Shown one piece after another: positions 8,124-19,392 of a stretch of DNA of 64,000 bases. Positions within the stretch are counted from its first letter, which is position 1. Each line of letters begins with the position of its first letter. The notes under the pieces were generated by a model. The model was not told the DNA's origin and did no database searches. It saw nothing but the letters and a program-made list of their open reading frames with translations. The position numbers were made by a program, and so were the translations under genes. The stretch comes from Nocardia brasiliensis ATCC 700358 (lineage in GTDB: Bacteria > Actinomycetota > Actinomycetes > Mycobacteriales > Mycobacteriaceae), in contig NC_018681.1 in assembly GCF_000250675.2 (NCBI RefSeq), positions 2,914,001-2,978,000 on the forward strand, read 5' to 3'.

Positions 8124-8633
8124 GCAACCCTCCTGCCGCCCTGCCGTCTCGGTTCCTCGACCTCGCGAGCCCGATCGATCCCCGCATGCCCTGCTCAAAT
8201 TAGCCGGGTCCGCCCGCGCGCAGGCCGGATCGCCGCGAAGAGGTATCCGGCGCAGCGGATTACGCACCGGCGTGGTCCGGCTCACCGGCGCTGCGGTCGA
8301 GCTATGGCCCGGCGGCGGGGAGGTGGCGAAGCTGCGTACGATGGGTTTGCTGGGGCCGGGTGTTCCGGAGGGGGTCGGCGGCATCGCCGGTGACCTGTGT
8401 CGGAGTACGAGCCGCGGATCGCGATATCGCGGGTGTGCGTGCTGTCGTACCCGTCGAGTTCCGGTGCGTTGCCCGCGCATCCCCGCAGCTGACGCGGCCG
8501 TGACCCCGCCGCACTATCCCGCGCGAGCCGCGCGAGCGAAACTTGTCGGTGGGCACGCCTAGCATGGCGGCGGGATAGGTCTGGACGCCGTTTTGTCGGT
8601 TCACCCGAACACGATCGAGAAGGGATTCACCAG
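8124..8633. other. Divergent intergenic region devR / uvrA, no gene seen
   Basis: About 510 bp that must hold the promoters of devR (minus) and uvrA (plus). No open frame here has a credible start or domain. No clear DosR box and no LexA (SOS) box of the form GAAC-N4-GTTC was found. A dyad in the opposite orientation, GTTC-ACCC-GAAC, lies at 8599-8610 just upstream of uvrA. The uvrA ribosome site AAGGGA is near 8621. Confidence 0.5.
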
Positions 8634-11669
<3,036 letters not shown>

Positions 11670-11679
11670 TCACGCGTAG

Positions 11680-11711
11680 CCGGTCCCCGGATCTGTCCGT
11701 CCGGGGGCCGG
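11680..11711. terminator. Terminator between convergent uvrA and the MerR-family gene
   Basis: Stem CCGGTCCCCGGA (11680-11691) pairs with TCCGGGGGCCGG (11700-11711) over 12 positions with one G-T pair and an 8-nt loop. There is no long T-run. It lies 11 bp after the uvrA stop and 9 bp after the MerR stop, so it may serve both strands. Confidence 0.75.
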
Positions 11712-11720
11712 TTCATGCGA

Positions 11721-12440
11721 TCAGCTCCGCATGAGTTGGGCGAGGCGGTCCCAGGCGGGGGAGGTAGCGCCGGGTTGGGATTGGGCGGCCAGGCGGGCGA
11801 TGGCCGGGTTTTGGACCGGCCGGTTCTCGGAGCGGCTGTGGTAGGTCGTGAACCAGGTGCGGCTGCGCTCGGCGAGAGCTGGCAGGCGCGGGTCATCGGG
11901 GGACCAGTGGAACGCGGCGTCGTGCGCCAGGTAGAGGGCGCGGAACTCGGGAACCGCGAGCAGTTCACGCTTTTCGGCCAACCAGAACGCCGCGTCCGCG
12001 GGGCTGGCGGTCTGCAAAAGAATCCAGCCGTCGCGTTCGAGTTGGATTTGGCGGGCACTGGCACCGAGCTCGCGGAGTTCATCGAGGAAGTCGGCGACCT
12101 CGGGGGAGACGAAAAGCCGGTCGCCGCCGCGTAATTGGGCGAGGTGCTCGCGAGTGCGGCGCAGCTGGGTCATCCGCTTGCGGACGTCGCGGTCGATCTC
12201 GGCGATCGCGGCGGCGAGCGTCTCGGGGTCGGCGTCGAGCAGGTTCTTGACGCGGGCCAGCGGGACGCCCGCCTCGGCCATGGTCCTGATCTTGACGAGA
12301 TCGATCGCGTCCTGGGCGGTGTAGCGCCGGTAGCCGGACGAGTCGCGGTCGGGTTCGGGGAGCAGACCGCGCTCGTGATAGTGGCGGATGGCCTTGGTGC
12401 TCACCCCGGCGAAGTCCGCGAGCCGGCCGATCGTGATCAT
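11721..12440 (-). CDS. MerR-family transcriptional regulator
   Basis: N-terminal winged HTH of the MerR type: ITIGRLADFAGVSTKAIRHY, then HERGLLPEPDRDSSGYRRY. A coiled-coil dimerisation helix follows (about 80-125), then a ~110-residue C-terminal effector region without recognised ligand motifs and without the Cys/His signature of metal sensors. I chose ATG 12440 because GGAAGG lies 9 nt upstream; an ATG at 12449 directly abuts that site. It is the second gene of a likely operon with the serine hydrolase (42 bp gap). A perfect MerR-type dyad in front of the hydrolase (13923-13943) is its most likely operator, making this a self-regulated unit. The inducer is unknown. Confidence 0.9.
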   Translation of the reverse strand: MITIGRLADFAGVSTKAIRHYHERGLLPEPDRDSSGYRRYTAQDAIDLVKIRTMAEAGVPLARVKNLLDADPETLAAAIAEIDRDVRKRMTQLRRTREHLAQLRGGDRLFVSPEVADFLDELRELGASARQIQLERDGWILLQTASPADAAFWLAEKRELLAVPEFRALYLAHDAAFHWSPDDPRLPALAERSRTWFTTYHSRSENRPVQNPAIARLAAQSQPGATSPAWDRLAQLMRS

Positions 12441-12482
12441 GCGGGTCATCCTTCCACTCGTCGTACCGCCTGGCCGCGACGG

Positions 12483-13907
12483 TCAGGCTCGGCGGGTGAG
12501 CCGGCCGCCGCCGTTGCGGAAACGGGCCCGGCCGTCTTGAATATCGTGGAACGAGACCAGCAGGAGGCGCAGGTAGCCGTCGAACGTCTCCAGCGGGTAG
12601 CCGGCCGGGGCGAACAGGCCGGGCCGGATCGCCACGTACCGCTGCGGCGGGGCCGCGGTCGTGCCACCCACGAACTCGGTGAAGATCCGCTCCTGCGATT
12701 CGTCGGCGGGCTCGTAGGTCATCCGTTCCTCGAGTTGACCGTCGACGATGCCGACCTCGATCCGGAGCTGGTCGGAACGGTAGGTGCCGACGTACGGGGT
12801 GAGGTCGACGTCCTCCGCGAATTCGGTGACCAGCGTGGGAATCTCGACGCCGAGCTGCGTGCGCAGCAGCCACTGCAGCAGCTGATCCTGCAGCATGATC
12901 GCGTCCGAGCTGTTGCCGAACGCGGCGAAGACCAGATCGTGTTCGGGCACCACGCACAGCAGCGAAACGCCGCCGGGCGAGGCGCCCGACATGGCGAGCA
13001 CCGTGGTGTCGCCGAACGGGTATCGCACCCAGCCCATGCCCATCGGCGGCACGTTCGGCGTCCCCATGTCGTGCGAAACCTGCTGCATCAGGGCGACCGA
13101 ATCGGCCGACAGGACGCGAGCCCCGGCGGGCGACACCCCGTCCGCGAGGTGGGTGCGGCCGAACGCGAGCAGGTCGGCGACGGTGCCGATCGGTGTGCCG
13201 CCCGCCGGACCCCAGGTGTCGGGCAGCGTGAACATGCCGGTGGGTTCGGCGGTCATGGTCTCCGGGTTCGGGAAGTGGCCGACGGCGGTGCTGCGCAGGA
13301 TGGCCTGTTCGGCCGAGGTGCCGGCATCGCCCATGCCGACCGGGCCGTAGATATCGCGCTCGAGCAGCGCGTGGAAGGACAGGCCGGTCACCACTTCGAG
13401 CAGCCGGCCCGCGACGATCATGCCGCCGTTCGAATAGCTGAGCTGCTCGCCCGGCTCGAACAGGACGCCGCTGCCCTCGGCCAGGCCCGCGACGTAAGTG
13501 CGCAGTGCGGCACTGCCTTTCGCGTCGGGAAAGTACAGGTCCGCGTCGATGCCGTTGGTGTGCGAGAGCAGGTGCCGCACCAGGATCTTGTCCGCCGCGC
13601 CCGGCGCGTTCAGCGCGAATTCGGGCAGGTACCGCACCACCGGCGCGTCGAGATCGAGGGTGCCGCGCTCGACCTGCTGCAGCACCAGCGTGGTGGTGAG
13701 CACCTTGGTGACCGAGCCGAAAAGGAATCCGGTGTGCTCGAGCATCGGCGCGCCGGTCCGGGCATTCGCCGTGCCGTGCGCCACGACAACCTGCTCCCCG
13801 GCTCGATAGACACCGGCGACGAAGCCGGGAACGAGGTTGGTCTCGCAGAAGCCGGCGGCCTGTTCGCTGATCTGAGTCGCGATGTCGTTCAGTGCGTTGC
13901 TGTTCAT
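12483..13907 (-). CDS. Serine hydrolase of the beta-lactamase/PBP-like class C family
   Basis: Cytoplasmic or exported hydrolase of the beta-lactamase/D-aminopeptidase/esterase superfamily; the substrate is unknown. 474 residues from ATG 13907. The catalytic S65-V-T-K68 tetrad (FGSVTKV) and the YSNGG motif (Y-x-N) of the class C fold are present. A ~110-residue C-terminal domain follows, of the lipocalin-like kind often found in this family (VDLTPYVGTYRSDQLRIEVG). No signal peptide is evident: the N-terminus (MNSNALNDIATQISEQAAG) is not hydrophobic. The upstream promoter carries a MerR operator, and a merR gene follows in the same orientation, so expression should be induced by whatever the MerR protein senses. 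Confidence 0.88.
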   Translation of the reverse strand: MNSNALNDIATQISEQAAGFCETNLVPGFVAGVYRAGEQVVVAHGTANARTGAPMLEHTGFLFGSVTKVLTTTLVLQQVERGTLDLDAPVVRYLPEFALNAPGAADKILVRHLLSHTNGIDADLYFPDAKGSAALRTYVAGLAEGSGVLFEPGEQLSYSNGGMIVAGRLLEVVTGLSFHALLERDIYGPVGMGDAGTSAEQAILRSTAVGHFPNPETMTAEPTGMFTLPDTWGPAGGTPIGTVADLLAFGRTHLADGVSPAGARVLSADSVALMQQVSHDMGTPNVPPMGMGWVRYPFGDTTVLAMSGASPGGVSLLCVVPEHDLVFAAFGNSSDAIMLQDQLLQWLLRTQLGVEIPTLVTEFAEDVDLTPYVGTYRSDQLRIEVGIVDGQLEERMTYEPADESQERIFTEFVGGTTAAPPQRYVAIRPGLFAPAGYPLETFDGYLRLLLVSFHDIQDGRARFRNGGGRLTRRA

Positions 13908-13911
13908 GGAA

Positions 13912-13947
13912 ACTATCCTCGAACCTTGCCCTAGGGGCAAGGTCAAG
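13912..13947 (-). promoter_or_regulatory. MerR-type operator/promoter of the hydrolase-merR operon
   Basis: A dyad with 9-bp arms ACCTTGCCC and GGGCAAGGT separated by TAG lies at 13923-13943. On the minus strand a -35-like TTGCCC (13941-13936) is followed after 18 bp by a -10-like GATAGT (13917-13912). The dyad covers the -35 and spacer, which is the usual arrangement for MerR-family activators on a long-spacer promoter. Transcription would start very near the ATG at 13907. Confidence 0.72.
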
Positions 13948-14184
13948 TCGAAGCTTCTGTGGGCGGAAAACACATGTTCAGGGTCGTGGTGCGGCACGGT
14001 CGTGCTGCTGCACCGTGTGGTCCGGTGGTCCGTCGTCACGCGGTCCTGTGGTCACATGTTGTGCTGCTGATGGTCGCGTCGATTGTGGTCCGGAGCCGCG
14101 CGGGCGGGTAGCGGCGAGAGGGCTGCGTGCTAGGGAAATCGCTTGTGGGTGCGGGTGACGGTTTGTCAGGCTGCGGAGGTGACG

Positions 14185-15069
14185 ATGCATGCCGATCAAC
14201 TGGCCGTCTCGCTCGAGACGGTGCGGGCGCTGGTCGACGAGCAGTTCCCCGCTTGGCGTGATCTGCCGATCCGGGCGGTCGCTTCCGCTGGTACGGAGAA
14301 TGCGCTCTTCCGGATCGGGGATCGGTTCGCGGCGCGGTTCCCGTTGCGCGCCAGGGATGTCGAGTCTGTACGGCGCTCGCTGCAGGACGAGGCGGCGGCC
14401 GCGCGGGAATTGTTCGGTCGCACTCGTTTTCGCACACCTGAGCCGGTGGCGATCGGCGAGCCCGGGGCGGGGTATCCACTGCCGTGGGCGGTGCAGACCT
14501 GGCTGAGCGGGACGGTCGCCACCATCGCGGATCCCGGCGGTTCCGTCGAATTCGCTTGCGATCTAGCCGAGTTCATTCGCGGCGTACGCGCCATCGACAC
14601 CCGCGGCCGTACCTTCGCCGGGCGCGGCCGCGGCGGCGAGCTGCACACCCACGACGCCTGGATGCAGACTTGTTTCGAGCGCAGCACCGACCTGCTCGAC
14701 GTGCCCGCCCTCCGCCGCCTCTGGGCGCAGATGCGCGAATTACCGCGCGGCACAACACCAGACGTGATGAACCACTGCGACCTCATCCCGGGCAACGTGC
14801 TCGTCGCCGACGGCCGTCTCACCGGCGTCATCGATGTCGGCGGCCTCGCCCCCGCAGACCCGGCCCTCGACCTGGTCAGCGCCTGGCACCTGCTCGAACC
14901 CACCCCTCGCCGAATCCTGCGCGCCCACCTCGATACCGACGACCTCGAATGGCACCGCGGCCGAGCCTGGGCCTTCCAGCAAGCCATGGGCCTCGTCTGG
15001 TACTACGTCGAGAGCAATCCACCCATGAGCCGCCTCGGCCGCCGCACCCTCACCCGCATCCTCGCCTGA
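14185..15069 (+). CDS. Aminoglycoside-phosphotransferase-fold (APH/choline kinase family) protein
   Basis: Small-molecule kinase fold of 294 residues. The start is ATG 14185 with GGAGG 5 nt upstream. Kinase-like features are the catalytic loop HCDLIPGNVL (Brenner motif HxDxxxxN) and the metal-binding motif IDVGGLAPADPALDLVSAW (D-x-G with a later DP). The N-terminal lobe contains FRIGDRFAARFPLR, where an ATP-binding lysine is expected but arginine appears. The substrate is unknown; family members act on aminoglycosides, macrolides, homoserine or other alcohols, so calling it a resistance gene would be unjustified. It stands alone between divergent and codirectional neighbours. Confidence 0.86.
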   Translation: MHADQLAVSLETVRALVDEQFPAWRDLPIRAVASAGTENALFRIGDRFAARFPLRARDVESVRRSLQDEAAAARELFGRTRFRTPEPVAIGEPGAGYPLPWAVQTWLSGTVATIADPGGSVEFACDLAEFIRGVRAIDTRGRTFAGRGRGGELHTHDAWMQTCFERSTDLLDVPALRRLWAQMRELPRGTTPDVMNHCDLIPGNVLVADGRLTGVIDVGGLAPADPALDLVSAWHLLEPTPRRILRAHLDTDDLEWHRGRAWAFQQAMGLVWYYVESNPPMSRLGRRTLTRILA

Positions 15070-15170
15070 GCGGCGACGGCGAACCCGCACCGTTGCCCCG
15101 ACCGGGGCACTGAGGCTAGGCGGACCCTGCAACTAGTGCAGATCCCCCCGGTGGTGCTTAGGCTGGGGGC

Positions 15171-15854
15171 GTGCGGGTGCGGCGGTGGCGGCGGGCGTAT
15201 TTGACGGCGGAGTATGCAGGGCTGTTCTTCGGTGGAGCGGCCTTGTACAGCAGGTATCTGCGCGGGACCAGTCCGATTCCGGGCCTGGTCGGCGCGGCCG
15301 CGGTGGCGACGAGGTATCTGCGGCGGCAGGCGGAATTCGATCGCGGGGCGCTGTGGCGGGCGGATGCGCTGCGCGGCGAGGGGCGATCGATGGCGAAACT
15401 GGCGGGGACGAGCGCGGTGGCGCTCACCGGCCTCGCGGCGCTGCTGCAGCGGAACAATCTGTTCGATCTTCCCCGGCGTAATCCGCGGCTGTGGCTGGCG
15501 GTGCTGGTGCTGTATCCGGCGGTCAGCGTCTATCCGCAGGAATTGATCTTTCGATCATTCCTGTTCCACCGGTACGCACCGGTCTTCGGCAATGGCGCCG
15601 GGATGGTCCTCGCGAGTGCCGCGGCTTTCGCGTATGTACACATCATGTTCGGTAGTTGGATATCGGTGGCGCTGAGCGCCGCGGGTGGCGCGATATTCGC
15701 CATCCGATATCAGCGGACGCAGTCGCTGTACACCGCGTCGGTCGAGCATTCGATCTACGGAATCCTGGTATTCACCGTCGGTTTGGGTACATATTTCTAT
15801 CACGGCACAGCTGGGGAAAACGGTTCCCCAGTTCGCAACTGGGGTTTCCGGTAG
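15171..15854 (+). CDS. CPBP-family intramembrane glutamic endopeptidase (variant motif 1)
   Basis: Multi-pass membrane protease-like protein of the CAAX/CPBP (ABI) family, 227 residues, GTG start with a weak ribosome site. Several hydrophobic segments are visible. Motif 1, normally EExxxR, reads Q123-E124-L-I-F-R128 (YPQELIFRSFLFHRY), so the first glutamate is glutamine. Motif 2 is FAYVHIMFGSW with its histidine, and a later EHSIYG histidine fits motif 3. The E-to-Q change may alter or abolish catalysis, although QE variants seem common in actinobacterial members. The role is unknown; bacterial homologues process membrane-bound peptides or anti-sigma factors. No obvious operon partner. Confidence 0.85.
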   Translation: MRVRRWRRAYLTAEYAGLFFGGAALYSRYLRGTSPIPGLVGAAAVATRYLRRQAEFDRGALWRADALRGEGRSMAKLAGTSAVALTGLAALLQRNNLFDLPRRNPRLWLAVLVLYPAVSVYPQELIFRSFLFHRYAPVFGNGAGMVLASAAAFAYVHIMFGSWISVALSAAGGAIFAIRYQRTQSLYTASVEHSIYGILVFTVGLGTYFYHGTAGENGSPVRNWGFR

Positions 15855-15914
15855 CGCGACATATCGCCCTAACCTCCGACCACCGGGATTCATCCGTCCC
15901 TTGGAGGAACCGAC

Positions 15915-17456
15915 ATGCCCCGTATCTTCAACCGCGCCAATACCGGTCGAGTTCTCGCGACCGCTACCGCGCTGCCGCTCGCTCTGTCACTCGTGTTGAT
16001 GGGATCGGCGAACGCCGAACCCGCGCCGCCCGAACGACAACTGGCCGATTCGGTCCAGGCGCCCAACATCAAACGCCACTTGGCGGAGTTCCAGAAGATC
16101 GCCGACGCCAACGGCGGTACTCGCGCCGCGGGCACTCCCGGCTTCGACGCTTCTCGCGATTATGTCGTCAAGAAACTGCGCGGTGCGGGCTACCAGGTGA
16201 CGGTGCAGAAGTTCGACTTCCCGTTCTTCCAAGAGAAATCGACCGCGGTGCTTAACCAGGTCTCTCCGGATGCCAAGACCTACAAGCCGACTCCGCCCGG
16301 CGGCAGTGCGCTCGGCGACTTCGTCACGCTGACCTATTCGGGGTCGGGCGACGTGAACGCGAAGGTCCAAGCCGTCGATTTGACGTTGCCGCCGACGCCG
16401 GAGCCGAGCTCGACCTCCGGCTGTGAAGCCGCGGACTTCGCGAACTTCACCGCGGGCAATATCGCGCTGCTGCAACGCGGCACCTGCCCATTCGCCGACA
16501 AGGCCCGCAACGCGCAGACCGCGGGCGCGGCCGGCGTGATCATCTTCAACGAGGGCCAGCCCGGCCGCACCGACGCCTTCGCGGGCACCCTGGGCGGGCC
16601 CGGCTTCACCATCCCGGTGGTCGGCGCCAGCTTCGCCGTCGGCGAGGATCTCGCCTCGCCCGCCGACACGGTGGTGCGGCTCAAGACCGACACCGAGAGC
16701 AAGGTCCGTTCGACCTCGAACGTGCTGGCCGAGAGCAAGCAGGGCAAGGCCGACAAGGTCGTCATGGCCGGCGCGCACCTGGATTCGGTGCTGGCCGGCC
16801 CGGGCATCAACGACAACGGTTCCGGCAGCGCCGGAATCCTCGAGGTCGCGTTGCAGATGGCCAAGTTCCCGCCGAAGAACAAGGTCCGCTTCGCCTGGTG
16901 GGGTGCGGAGGAACTCGGGCTGCTGGGCTCGGAGCACTATGTCGCGAACCTGTCCGAGGCCGATCGCGCCAAGATCGCGCTCTACCTCAACTTCGACATG
17001 ATCGGCTCGCCGAACTTCGCCTACAAGATCTACGACGGTAGCGAAGGCACCCCGGGTTCGGCCGAGATCGAGAAGACCTTCGAACGCTACTTCGACATGC
17101 TGCGGTTGCCGCACGTGCCGACGCCGTTCGACGGTCGCTCCGATTACGGCCCGTTCATCGCGGTCGGGATCGCGGCGGGTGGCCTGTTCACCGGCGCGGA
17201 GGGCGTCAAGACACCCGAAGAACAGAAGATGTTCGGCGGCGAAGCGGGCAAGCCCTATGACGCCTGCTACCACGGTGCCTGTGACACCACGAAGAACATC
17301 AGCGACAAGGCGCTGGCCGTGAACACCGGCGGCATCGCCTATTCGATCGCCACCTACGCGTTCAGCGACAACCCGCTCGGTGGCGGCACGGCCACGAAGG
17401 CGGGCACGCAGCAACGCGGGAAGGACAACGCCTACAAGGGCGGACTCATCAAGTAG
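15915..17456 (+). CDS. Secreted M28-family zinc aminopeptidase with PA domain
   Basis: Extracellular aminopeptidase of 513 residues, related to Streptomyces aminopeptidase S and mycobacterial LpqL. GGAGGA lies 7 nt before ATG. A Sec signal peptide is clear: basic MPRIFNRANTGRVLATATAL, a hydrophobic core, then cleavage near SANA-EPAPP; there is no lipobox cysteine, so it is secreted rather than a lipoprotein. A protease-associated (PA) domain spans about 130-250. The M28 catalytic domain has GAHLDSV (Zn ligand His near residue 287), INDNGSG (bridging Asp), WGAEELGLLGSEHY (catalytic/ligand Glu pair) and LNFDMIGS (Asp). A late CYHGACD supplies the expected final His and probably a disulfide. Likely role: nutrient peptide processing outside the cell. 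Confidence 0.93.
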   Translation: MPRIFNRANTGRVLATATALPLALSLVLMGSANAEPAPPERQLADSVQAPNIKRHLAEFQKIADANGGTRAAGTPGFDASRDYVVKKLRGAGYQVTVQKFDFPFFQEKSTAVLNQVSPDAKTYKPTPPGGSALGDFVTLTYSGSGDVNAKVQAVDLTLPPTPEPSSTSGCEAADFANFTAGNIALLQRGTCPFADKARNAQTAGAAGVIIFNEGQPGRTDAFAGTLGGPGFTIPVVGASFAVGEDLASPADTVVRLKTDTESKVRSTSNVLAESKQGKADKVVMAGAHLDSVLAGPGINDNGSGSAGILEVALQMAKFPPKNKVRFAWWGAEELGLLGSEHYVANLSEADRAKIALYLNFDMIGSPNFAYKIYDGSEGTPGSAEIEKTFERYFDMLRLPHVPTPFDGRSDYGPFIAVGIAAGGLFTGAEGVKTPEEQKMFGGEAGKPYDACYHGACDTTKNISDKALAVNTGGIAYSIATYAFSDNPLGGGTATKAGTQQRGKDNAYKGGLIK

Positions 17457-17470
17457 CGGCTCGCTGACTC

Positions 17471-17501
17471 AGGCCCCGGTGGTTCTCTGCCACCGGGGCC
17501 T
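17471..17501 (+). terminator. Terminator of the aminopeptidase gene
   Basis: Perfect 12-bp stem AGGCCCCGGTGG / CCACCGGGGCCT with a 7-nt loop, 14 bp after the stop codon, followed by gttgctgtt rather than a pure T-run. Confidence 0.88.
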
Positions 17502-17547
17502 GTTGCTGTTCGCTGGGATGTTCCCTATCACGCCCTAAACATCCCTA

Positions 17548-17583
17548 TTGCGCACTATTAAAGGGTTGTTTAAGGTAGTTCTG
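17548..17583 (+). promoter_or_regulatory. Candidate promoter giving a leaderless transcript
   Basis: An AT-rich island contains TTGCGC (17548-17553), a 17-bp spacer and TAAGGT (17571-17576). The expected start point, about 7 nt later, coincides with the GTG start codon at 17583. An alternative reading is a weak AAGG ribosome site 7 nt upstream. Confidence 0.45.
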
Positions 17584-18014
17584 TGCCTGATGCCTTCTAT
17601 TCCGTCGAGCAGGTCGCCGAGCGTTTGGGCCTGCATGTGCGCACCATCCGCAACTACGTGCGCGACGGGCGGCTCACCGCGGTCCGGATCGGCAAGCAGT
17701 ACCGCATCTCGGCGGCCGACCTGGAGGCGTTCACCGGCCGTCCGGTGCCCGCACCGCTGCGGGAAACCGTTGGGTGGCAACGGCACAGCGAGGTGTCGAG
17801 CATCGTCGAGGTGGACGCGGTCGATGCCGCGACCGCCGACCGGCTCACCTCGCTCGTCATGGGTGCGGCCGCGCATCGCGGGCCGGGCGACCAGCGGTTA
17901 CGGGTCGAGACGGTCTACGACGCGGAACGGGCGCGGATGAAGGTCATCGTCCTCGGCGGTCTGGCCGATACGGCACGGCTGCTCGAATACATGGAAGCGG
18001 TGCTCGCCGCATGA
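17583..18014 (+). CDS. Excisionase/MerR-like HTH DNA-binding protein
   Basis: 143 residues. The N-terminal ~55 residues form a helix-turn-helix of the excisionase (HTH_17) type: FYSVEQVAERLGLHVRTIRN, then YVRDGRLTAVRIGKQYRIS and the helix AADLEAFTG. The C-terminal ~80 residues (SSIVEVDAVDAATADRLTSL and KVIVLGGLADTARLLEYMEA) look like a small alpha/beta ligand- or dimer-forming domain that I do not recognise. The start is GTG, possibly leaderless. An alpha/beta hydrolase gene follows after 28 bp and is probably cotranscribed, so the protein is likely its local regulator. There is no integrase nearby, so a role in phage excision is unlikely. Confidence 0.82.
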   Translation: MPDAFYSVEQVAERLGLHVRTIRNYVRDGRLTAVRIGKQYRISAADLEAFTGRPVPAPLRETVGWQRHSEVSSIVEVDAVDAATADRLTSLVMGAAAHRGPGDQRLRVETVYDAERARMKVIVLGGLADTARLLEYMEAVLAA

Positions 18015-18042
18015 CGAGTCATCGCACGACAGAGGTGGGGAA

Positions 18043-18882
18043 ATGACCACGATCTACAAGACCGAGCGCGGCGCGGCCGCGATTCAGCAGCGTTATCGAG
18101 AAGCGTTGACGGCCTGGCCGGTTCCGGCCGAAGAACTGCGGATTCCGACCCGGGCGGGGGAGACCTTCGTCGTGGTCTCCGGTCCGCCGGACGCGCCGCC
18201 GCTGGTGCTGCTGCACGGTTCGGGTGCGAACGCGACCATGTGGCTCGGTGATATCGCCACGTGGGCAACGGATTTCCGGGTCTACGCGGTCGATATCATC
18301 GGCGAACCCGGCGGTAGTGCGCCGGTGCGGCCGCAGCTCGGCTCCGAGGCGTACGCGCTGTGGCTCGATGACGTGTTCGAAGCCATTGGTATCGAACAGT
18401 TCTCGTTGGTGGCGTCGTCGCTCGGCGGGTGGTTCGCGCTGGATTACGTGACCCGCAGGCCGGGGCGGGTGACCAAGCTGGCGCTGTTGTGCCCCAGCGG
18501 GATCGGCAAGCAGACGATGGGATGGTTGCCGAAAGCGTTGTTCCTGCGCATGTTCGGCAGTTGGGGTGTGCGCCGGACCGCCCGCCTCGTGACGGGGCTG
18601 CACTCGCCGGAGACCGACGCCGCCCTCGACCACGTGGTATTCACCTTCGCCACCTTCAACCCGCGCACCGAACGGCTGCCGATCTTCTCCGACGACCAAC
18701 TACGCACCCTCACCATGCCCCTCCTGGTGATCGTCGGCGCCCGCGACGTGATGCTCGACTCCGCGGCCACCGCCAACCGCATCCGCCGCTGCGTCCCCCA
18801 CGCCACCGTCCACGTCCTCCCCGAAACCGGCCACGCCATCCTCAACCAAACCGCCACCGTCGCCGACTTCCTCACCACCTGA
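18043..18882 (+). CDS. Alpha/beta-fold hydrolase
   Basis: 279-residue esterase/lipase-like hydrolase. GAGGTGGGG lies just before ATG 18043. The oxyanion-loop motif LVLLHGSGANATMW, the nucleophile elbow VASSLGGWFALDY (S-x-S-x-G-G, with alanine at the first glycine position of the usual GxSxG), an acid in VGARDVMLDS and the catalytic histidine in LPETGHAILNQ are all present. The substrate is unknown. It is the second gene of a likely two-gene operon with the HTH protein. Its 3' end runs directly into the short 19-bp repeats at 18892. Confidence 0.91.
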   Translation: MTTIYKTERGAAAIQQRYREALTAWPVPAEELRIPTRAGETFVVVSGPPDAPPLVLLHGSGANATMWLGDIATWATDFRVYAVDIIGEPGGSAPVRPQLGSEAYALWLDDVFEAIGIEQFSLVASSLGGWFALDYVTRRPGRVTKLALLCPSGIGKQTMGWLPKALFLRMFGSWGVRRTARLVTGLHSPETDAALDHVVFTFATFNPRTERLPIFSDDQLRTLTMPLLVIVGARDVMLDSAATANRIRRCVPHATVHVLPETGHAILNQTATVADFLTT

Positions 18883-18891
18883 CCCCGAGCC

Positions 18892-18949
18892 CCGCGCACG
18901 TTTCGTCACCCCGCGCACGTTTTGTCACCGCGCGCACGGATTCGTCAAC
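18892..18949. repeat. Three degenerate ~19-bp direct repeats
   Basis: CCGCGCACGTTTCGTCACC (18892-18910), CCGCGCACGTTTTGTCACC (18911-18929) and a diverged third copy with GCGCGCACGGATTCGTCAAC (18930-18949). They begin 10 bp after the hydrolase stop. The period is the same as in the larger array that follows, but the unit sequence is different. Confidence 0.85.
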
Positions 18950-18956
18950 GAATCCG

Positions 18957-19268
18957 CGCGCGCCGCGCGAACTGGTGCGCGCCGCGCGAACTGGTGCGCG
19001 CCGCGCGAACTGGTGCGCGCCGCGCGAACTGGTGCGCGCCGTGTGAACTGGTGCGCGCCGTGTGAACTGGTGCGCGCCGTGTGAACTGGTGCGCGCCGTG
19101 TGAACTGGTGCGCGCCGTGTGAACTGGTGCGCGCCGTGTGAACTGGTGCGCGCCGTGTGAACTGGTGCGCGCCGTGTGAACTGGTGCGCGCCGTGTGAAC
19201 TGGTGCGCGCCGTGTGAACTGGTGCGCGCCGTGTGAACTGGTGCGCGCCGTGTGAACTGGTGCGCGCG
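18957..19268. repeat. Sixteen-copy 19-bp non-coding tandem array
   Basis: The core GAACTGG recurs 16 times with an exact 19-bp step from 18969 to 19254. The unit is GAACTGGTGCGCGCC plus a variable four bases: copies 1-4 are preceded by CGCGC, copies 5-16 by CGTGT (unit TGCGCGCCGTGTGAACTGG). The switch from one subtype to the other is sharp, which suggests block expansion by slippage. It lies between the 3' ends of a plus-strand hydrolase gene and a minus-strand monooxygenase gene. The period is not a multiple of three; peptides read across it are artefacts. There are no unique spacers, so it is not CRISPR. Confidence 0.95.
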
Positions 19269-19392
19269 GCGTCGACTTCCCGTGCGTTCGACGGATGGGT
19301 GGCGGGACTGCGGCGTGGGAGCGGTTGCCATGTGCGCGAGCGCGACTGGTGTGCGGCGGGTCGGTGGGGTGTGCCGCACACTGCGTGCGTTC

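Noticed and set aside
8599..8610. GTTC-ACCC-GAAC dyad before uvrA as a LexA/SOS box
   Set aside because: The actinobacterial SOS box has the opposite order, GAAC-N4-GTTC; this dyad is inverted and so does not match.
14185..15069. Calling the phosphotransferase an aminoglycoside resistance gene
   Set aside because: Only the generic kinase fold motifs are present; nothing identifies the antibiotic-modifying subfamilies.
18957..19268. Possible CRISPR array
   Set aside because: Units are directly abutted with no unique spacers, and no cas genes are nearby.
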